Positions 59,797 to 64,000 of a stretch of 64,000 nucleotides of DNA are shown one piece after another. The translations under genes and the position numbers were made by a program. The DNA is taken from contig CACVBU010001098.1 of the NCBI GenBank assembly GCA_902728285.1, forward strand, positions 1 through 64,000. Reading direction: 5' to 3'. The notes under the pieces are model-generated. The model was not told the DNA's origin, did no database searches, and worked only from the letters and a program-made list of their open reading frames with translations. Positions within the stretch are counted from its first letter, which is position 1; the number at the start of each line of letters is the position of its first letter. Source of the DNA: Clytia hemisphaerica. Lineage: Eukaryota > Cnidaria > Hydrozoa > Leptothecata > Clytiidae.

Positions 59797-60093
59797 TTAT
59801 TTCTCATACTCGCTCTGCAATAGAACTATTACTTTGCTTCCTGATCTGTTCTGATTAGCAGTTTGTGGGCAACGTTCTAACACAACTAACTCAACAAGCT
59901 CATCTTTCACATCTTTTAATCTCTTAAGCCGGAGCTTCCAGCGCAGCTGGTTTATTTCACTTTTAGAAAAGAATTCAAGAAGTTTTGTCGTTTTGCGTAC
60001 GTTATTTCTTCTCCCCAGTAGACTAGAAAGATTTTGTAAAAAAGGACTACAGAAATATTTGTTTACTTGAAGGACGGCCACCTCTTGAAGAAT
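59797..60093 (-). CDS. Terminal coding exon of an unknown gene
   Basis: After a polypyrimidine/AG acceptor at 60094-60095 the frame stays open for 98 codons to a TAA, followed within about 15 bases by AATAAA. The peptide is Leu/Lys/Arg-rich, with FFSKSEINQLRWKLRLKRLK and VKDELVELVVLERCP, and looks helical. No upstream exons were found, and the CTHRC1-like gene lies on the other strand beyond. It may be the last exon of a gene with distant exons, or the 3' part of a gene overlapping the intron space of its neighbours. Family not recognised. Confidence 0.4.
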   Translation of the reverse strand: MLQEVAVLQVNKYFCSPFLQNLSSLLGRRNNVRKTTKLLEFFSKSEINQLRWKLRLKRLKDVKDELVELVVLERCPQTANQNRSGSKVIVLLQSEYEK

Positions 60094-60389
60094 CTACAAA
60101 TCTAAAACTACAATTTCAAATGTGAACACTTATAAAGTTATACACTTAAAGTTTAGTTAGCTTGCCCTCTGTTCAAATCTATTTGAATTTTTATCAATTC
60201 TCACACGGAAGAAAAATCCACTGAGATGAATGGTTTTAGTCAAAATACCCACAAACAGTAATACTTTGACTCAGACCCAGACTCTCAGAGTGAAATACAT
60301 AAGAAATGGATGGCCTATGAAAAAATGTATGATCATTTTTTTGTTTCGTCAAAGAGGTAACAAAATCTTTGGTTAAAAAAGCTAGTAAG

Positions 60390-62353
60390 ATGAATCAAGC
60401 TTTTGTGAGACTCATAATAACATTCGGGTTGACTTTAATTAACGCTGGGAAAATTATTAAAGACAAGAGCTATAACAATAATGCCCAGATATTGAGACAA
60501 TACAGTTCAAAAGCAAATTCTACAAGGCAATGGATTGTAAGTATATGAATTTTTAAACGGCCCGGTAGAATAGAAAAAAGACCAGCAAAAATTTGAATTA
60601 TTTTCCAGATTTTTTTATCGTTATTGATTTCTTTTTAAGTTAACTAAATGATTGGGAAAAAAACCTTTAAAACGATTTGGGCTATCGAGATTTTTCCAAC
60701 GAAAACATACCGGTCAAATACCCGGACTTTTTTACCATAGTAATTGCATGGGTTTATAGATCAAGAAAAAATAAATTTCTTAAATAATTTTTAGAATACA
60801 TTAAAGCATTCGTGTTCTATTGTTTGTCAACCGGGGCGCGATGGTCGAGATAGTCCTCCCGGCCATCCTGGTCATCCTGGCCACAACGGAAGAGATGGTC
60901 AACCCGGCGCTCCTGGGCCACAGGGTCCGATTGGTGTTCGAGGACCATCTGGAAACGAGGGAACGAACGGAACTCAAGGACCAGCTGGCAAAGACGGGAC
61001 GAAAGGAATTCAGGGACCGCCTGGAAACGACGGGACAAACGGACCTCAAGGACCTCCTGGCAAGGACGGGACAAACGGACCTCAAGGACCGCCTGGAAAC
61101 GACGGGACAAACGGATCTCAGGGACCCCCTGGAAAGGACGGGACGAACGGACCTCAAGGACCTCCTGGAAAGGACGGGACGAATGGAACTCAAGGACCAG
61201 CTGGCAAGGACGGGACAAACGGACCTCATGGACCTCAAGGACCGCCTGGCAGGGATGGGACAAACGGACCTCAAGGACCGCCTGGAAAGGACGGGACAAA
61301 CGGACCTCAAGGACCGCCTGGAAAGGACGGGACGAACGGAACTCAAGGACCAGCTGGCAAGGACGGGACAAACGGACCTCAAGGACCGACTGGAATAGAC
61401 GGGACGAACGGACCTCAAGGACCAGCTGGCAAGGACGGGACAAGCGGACCTCGAGGATCGCCTGGAAAGGACGGGACGAACGGACTTCAGGGACCACCTG
61501 GAAAAGAAGGAACAAAAGGACTTCAAGGTCCACCTGGAAAGGATGGGTTCTTCCAGAGGAATTTAAAAGAATGTGCCTGGACCCATAATAGCATCATGAA
61601 AAACATGTTTGAAGGCTTATTTGTGGTTAGTATTCAGTCTTATATAGAAAAAACATACAGAAAAGTGTTAAGTTGGGAAAGGGGGAGGGGTGAAAACGAC
61701 AGAAAATATATAACATAATGCGAACGAAGAAACGCTTTAATCGAAAGATGAGTTGTACAGGTTTATGTCCCTTCCATTAGAATATGGTTTTGTCCGGAAT
61801 TTCACAGTGGCGAGAGCTTCATCTATAAAATTAAGGGTGGTTGTTTGTATGTACGGATGTCTCTTTTTGCTTTCGGAAATTTAGTTCTCGCTATTTCTTT
61901 CGAGGGATATAAATACATTATTAATTAAAGTCTGTCTCAATATAATTTGCAGCGGGGACACAAAAGGGCTGTAACTTTCTTTATCAAATTCTTTTACAGG
62001 AATGTCAATTTGTGAAAAAACACAAATCCACGTCACTGATGATTACTGCTTCAACCACAATCATGCTTACAACTTGTATGTATTGTTGTAGAAGACTGTA
62101 CATAACTTTTGATGGCCAAGAAAATTCCCCTGTTCCAATTGAAGTACACCACTATAGGGACGTAGCATACCATCGAAATAACTATTCAGTTCAATTTCAA
62201 GGTCTTGGTAAAATCGATAAATCTGGTTCAATCAAAGTTGGTTTGCATGTTGGGTACTGTGGTTATAAAGCATCCACAAATGTCAAATTTGCTCATATTG
62301 GATTTGACAGCTCAACCCGAATCATCATCGAAGAAATCCATGTACAAGATTAA
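60390..62353 (+). CDS. CTHRC1-like secreted collagen-triple-helix protein
   Basis: Three exons, 60390-60536, 60795-61625 and 62000-62353, all joined in phase 0, give 443 residues. Exon 1 carries a signal peptide (RLIITFGLTLINAG) and ends QWI. Exon 2 starts NTLKHSCSIVCQPGRDG and runs through about 75 Gly-X-Y triplets, many of the form GPQGPPGKDGTNG, then FFQRNLKECAWTHNS. Exon 3 is a globular C-terminal domain with CMYCCRRLYITFDG, SPVPIEV, VGLHVGYCG and RIIIEEI. The latter match CTHRC1 closely (RIIIEEL end, FNG/PIE blocks). Human CTHRC1 is about 243 residues; the extra length is in the collagen stretch. The family is secreted and in vertebrates modulates Wnt planar-polarity signalling and matrix deposition. 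Shifted frames on both strands are open through the repeat and are not genes. Confidence 0.88.
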
Positions 62354-63002
62354 GCTCATACTCTAATGTCCCGAATAGTAGCGGGGTCAGAACTTTTTTC
62401 AAATTATAATAAACAGGGAGGACCTAATTAACGAAGTATCGTAAATAATACCTCTTAAAACCCCTCATAACAAGGTAATCATAGACTAAAACCAACCTAT
62501 TTAGAGCAATTCAGCTTTTCATGGTTGAAAATTTTTCAAAAATTAATACCCGGCCGGGGAGACGTTTATTCGGGACCTTAGAGTATTGGATTTCACGGTG
62601 GCACTAAAATCATTGCTTCATGCACAAGAATTAGCCAGAAGACATTAGTTAGTCATAACCTGTCATAACTTTGGATTTTTTTATGAATGACAGCTTTTTA
62701 GGAGACTTATAATACAATCCAAGCAATGAAAGACATTTTGAAATTGTTTTTTGACAACCTTATTATATTTCAAAGGGGACACTTTGGACAGGGACAGCTT
62801 TGAGGAGACCAAAATGTCCATTAAGCTGCCCGAAAAGGATTTGGGGCTTAGAAGAGCTCTCCAAAGTTGTTTTTTTTGATCGACCATAATCATTGTGAAC
62901 TCTAAAAAAGACCAATTAGCCTTTAAAATGAAACCAACATTTGAGTTTATTTTGATTCAAGAAATATTCAAAGCAAAAAGAGATTTTCAGAAAATACAGT
63001 AC
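62354..63002. other. Intergenic, nothing recognised
   Basis: 3' flank of the CTHRC1-like gene. Short open frames on the minus strand show no domain. Confidence 0.5.
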
Positions 63003-63067
63003 CCAGCTGGCACACGACGTCCATATAACGTTGGATGAACGTTGAAACAACGTTTTGTGCCAGCTGG
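63003..63067. repeat. 65 bp foldback with CCAGCTGG ends
   Basis: Starts CCAGCTGGCACACGACGT and ends in the complement TGTGCCAGCTGG, with an interior of 'aacgtt' words. Same family as 18048-18142. Confidence 0.75.
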
Positions 63068-63107
63068 TTAGTGAAAGAAACCTTTTCCAGGGGGGTAAAT
63101 CTAATAT

Positions 63108-63204
63108 TGTTAACATTGTTCTTCTAGTCGAATAATTAAATAAAGAAGTGATCCTGTTGGTTGATGTCCAACTATTGTGAATGGTGAGTAACAACCAATT
63201 TACA
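63108..63204 (+). mobile_element. Possible 5' LTR (short)
   Basis: A 97 bp stretch from TGTTAACA to TTTACA (TG...CA borders) with an AATAAA inside, directly before a primer-site-like sequence. The 3' LTR is outside the window, so the borders are unproved. Confidence 0.4.
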
Positions 63205-63213
63205 TGGTAGCAG
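63205..63213 (+). other. Primer-binding-site candidate
   Basis: TGGTAGCAG complements the 3' end of initiator tRNA-Met (nine bases), the primer used by many copia-type elements. It sits directly after a CA and 111 bases before the gag ATG. Confidence 0.5.
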
Positions 63214-63323
63214 CATTCGGTGGTTTTGCAGTAAAGATATTATTGGTTGGTTACTAAAGTGTGATAAAGTTTATGAACTTTGGTTGTTATAAAAGTATAA
63301 ACTAAAGTGGTTAATTGTTGAAA

Positions 63324-64000
63324 ATGGCAGGTGTTGTTTCGATAGGGCAAAAGTATGGATTGCCCCCGTTCTCCGAAGATGGAGACTTTGAACATTGGTT
63401 ACATGAAATCGAAATGTGGCAGCTAGTAACTGATTTAGCTAAAACAAAACAGGGACCTGTGTTGTATCTCAGTTTATCCCCAAAGGTTCGCCAAGCATGT
63501 GCAACATTAACGAAAGAACAGCTAAATGTCGAAGAGGGTTTAGATGTGCTTATAACCAAATTGGAGAGACTCTATGCAGTGTCAAAAGATCAGGCAATGT
63601 TTACTGCATACGAACAATTCGAAACGTTTCAAAGAGATACGAGTATGAATATCGCAGAATATATCAATCAGTTTGAACAACTCAATCATAAACTGAAAAC
63701 TTATAAGATTGAGTTACCATCGCCAGTACTAGCTTATCAATCGTTGAAAAATGCTAATTTACCAAAAAGTAAACGTGATTTAGCCAGAGCCACTATTGCA
63801 GAACTGAAGTATGATGATATGAAACGGCAGATTAAAGCTATTTACGATTCGTGTACGACTGATGATAAAACGACTGAAGATACATCAGATATTTTAGTTG
63901 AAAATGAACAAGCATATTATTCTCGTAACAATTATTCTGCTAATCGAGGACGAAATTTTCGAGTTAATCGATATCGTGGACGTGGAGGAGCTAACTATCG
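63324..64000 (+). CDS. Gag of an LTR retrotransposon, 3' partial
   Basis: An open frame from ATG 63324 to the window end (225 codons, no stop). It begins MAGVVSIGQKYGLPPFSEDG with a DFEHWLHEIEMW block, typical of gag_pre/UBN2-like Gag of copia elements. Then come a helical region with QFETFQRDTSMNIAEYINQF and a C-terminal RGR-rich part (RGRNFRVNRYRGRGG) that should precede a zinc knuckle. Protease, integrase and RT would lie to the right, outside the window. The intact frame suggests a young copy. Copia is preferred from the Gag pattern and primer site, but gypsy or BEL is not excluded. Confidence 0.8.
   Translation, partial: MAGVVSIGQKYGLPPFSEDGDFEHWLHEIEMWQLVTDLAKTKQGPVLYLSLSPKVRQACATLTKEQLNVEEGLDVLITKLERLYAVSKDQAMFTAYEQFETFQRDTSMNIAEYINQFEQLNHKLKTYKIELPSPVLAYQSLKNANLPKSKRDLARATIAELKYDDMKRQIKAIYDSCTTDDKTTEDTSDILVENEQAYYSRNNYSANRGRNFRVNRYRGRGGANY

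Noticed and set aside
60801-61533. Long minus-strand Ser/Arg/Val repeat ORFs and a plus-strand Thr/Asp-rich ORF
   Set aside because: Out-of-frame readings of the collagen repeat; the Gly-X-Y frame is the one with signal peptide, splice continuity and a conserved C-terminal domain.

Overview
This is an AT-rich animal genomic window with GT-AG introns, small secreted-peptide genes, one G-protein-coupled receptor and a very dense load of transposons. The gene content points to a cnidarian, most likely a hydrozoan (Hydra- or Hydractinia-like). The pointers are secreted precursors with an acidic half and a basic half (like hydrozoan periculin and arminin antimicrobial precursors), a CTHRC1-like collagen, and a DUF6589-type transposase beside a RecQ helicase. 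The species is inferred; no rRNA or mitochondrial marker is present. Two single N bases (17262, 40726) and one run of ten (30425-30434) show it is an assembled draft.

Layout. Positions 1-1864 hold a three-exon gene for a secreted acidic/cationic, cysteine-rich precursor. From 2475 to about 23640 lies an old tandem segmental duplication. Copy A (2475-8990) and copy B (12922-23640) each carry, in the same order, a minus-strand three-exon gene for a secreted precursor with an Asp/Glu-rich half and an Arg-rich half, a small conserved plus-strand ORF, and a plus-strand class A GPCR. In copy A the GPCR is intact. In copy B it is broken by indels and by a 2.4 kb transposon that carries a satellite array. 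Both precursor copies are intact and have TATA boxes. Together with the first gene they form a cluster of three related-looking antimicrobial-type precursors.

24668-27931 is a dead non-LTR retrotransposon. 28900-36430 is mostly repeats: a TA-flanked MITE, a (CCTAA)n tract, two Helitron-like non-autonomous elements with a 3' hairpin plus CTAG, and LINE fragments. 36594-50803 contains a large DNA transposon. It has palindromic terminal inverted repeats, a multi-exon DUF6589-like transposase gene on the plus strand and a converging three-exon RecQ-type helicase gene on the minus strand, an architecture like the AcademH lineage. A duplicated 5' end and a second LINE lie to its left. 50843-52285 is a run of three MITEs.

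52367-57194 (minus) is the 3' part of a host gene for a large low-complexity protein with about 38 F-x-x-F motifs, like clathrin-adaptor accessory proteins (aftiphilin or gamma-synergin type). A terminal exon of an unknown gene lies at 59797-60093. A complete CTHRC1-like secreted collagen gene (three exons, 443 residues) lies at 60390-62353. The window ends inside the gag gene of an LTR retrotransposon, probably copia type, with an initiator-tRNA-Met-like primer site.

All gene models are read by eye from splice signals and reading-frame continuity; no database search was possible.
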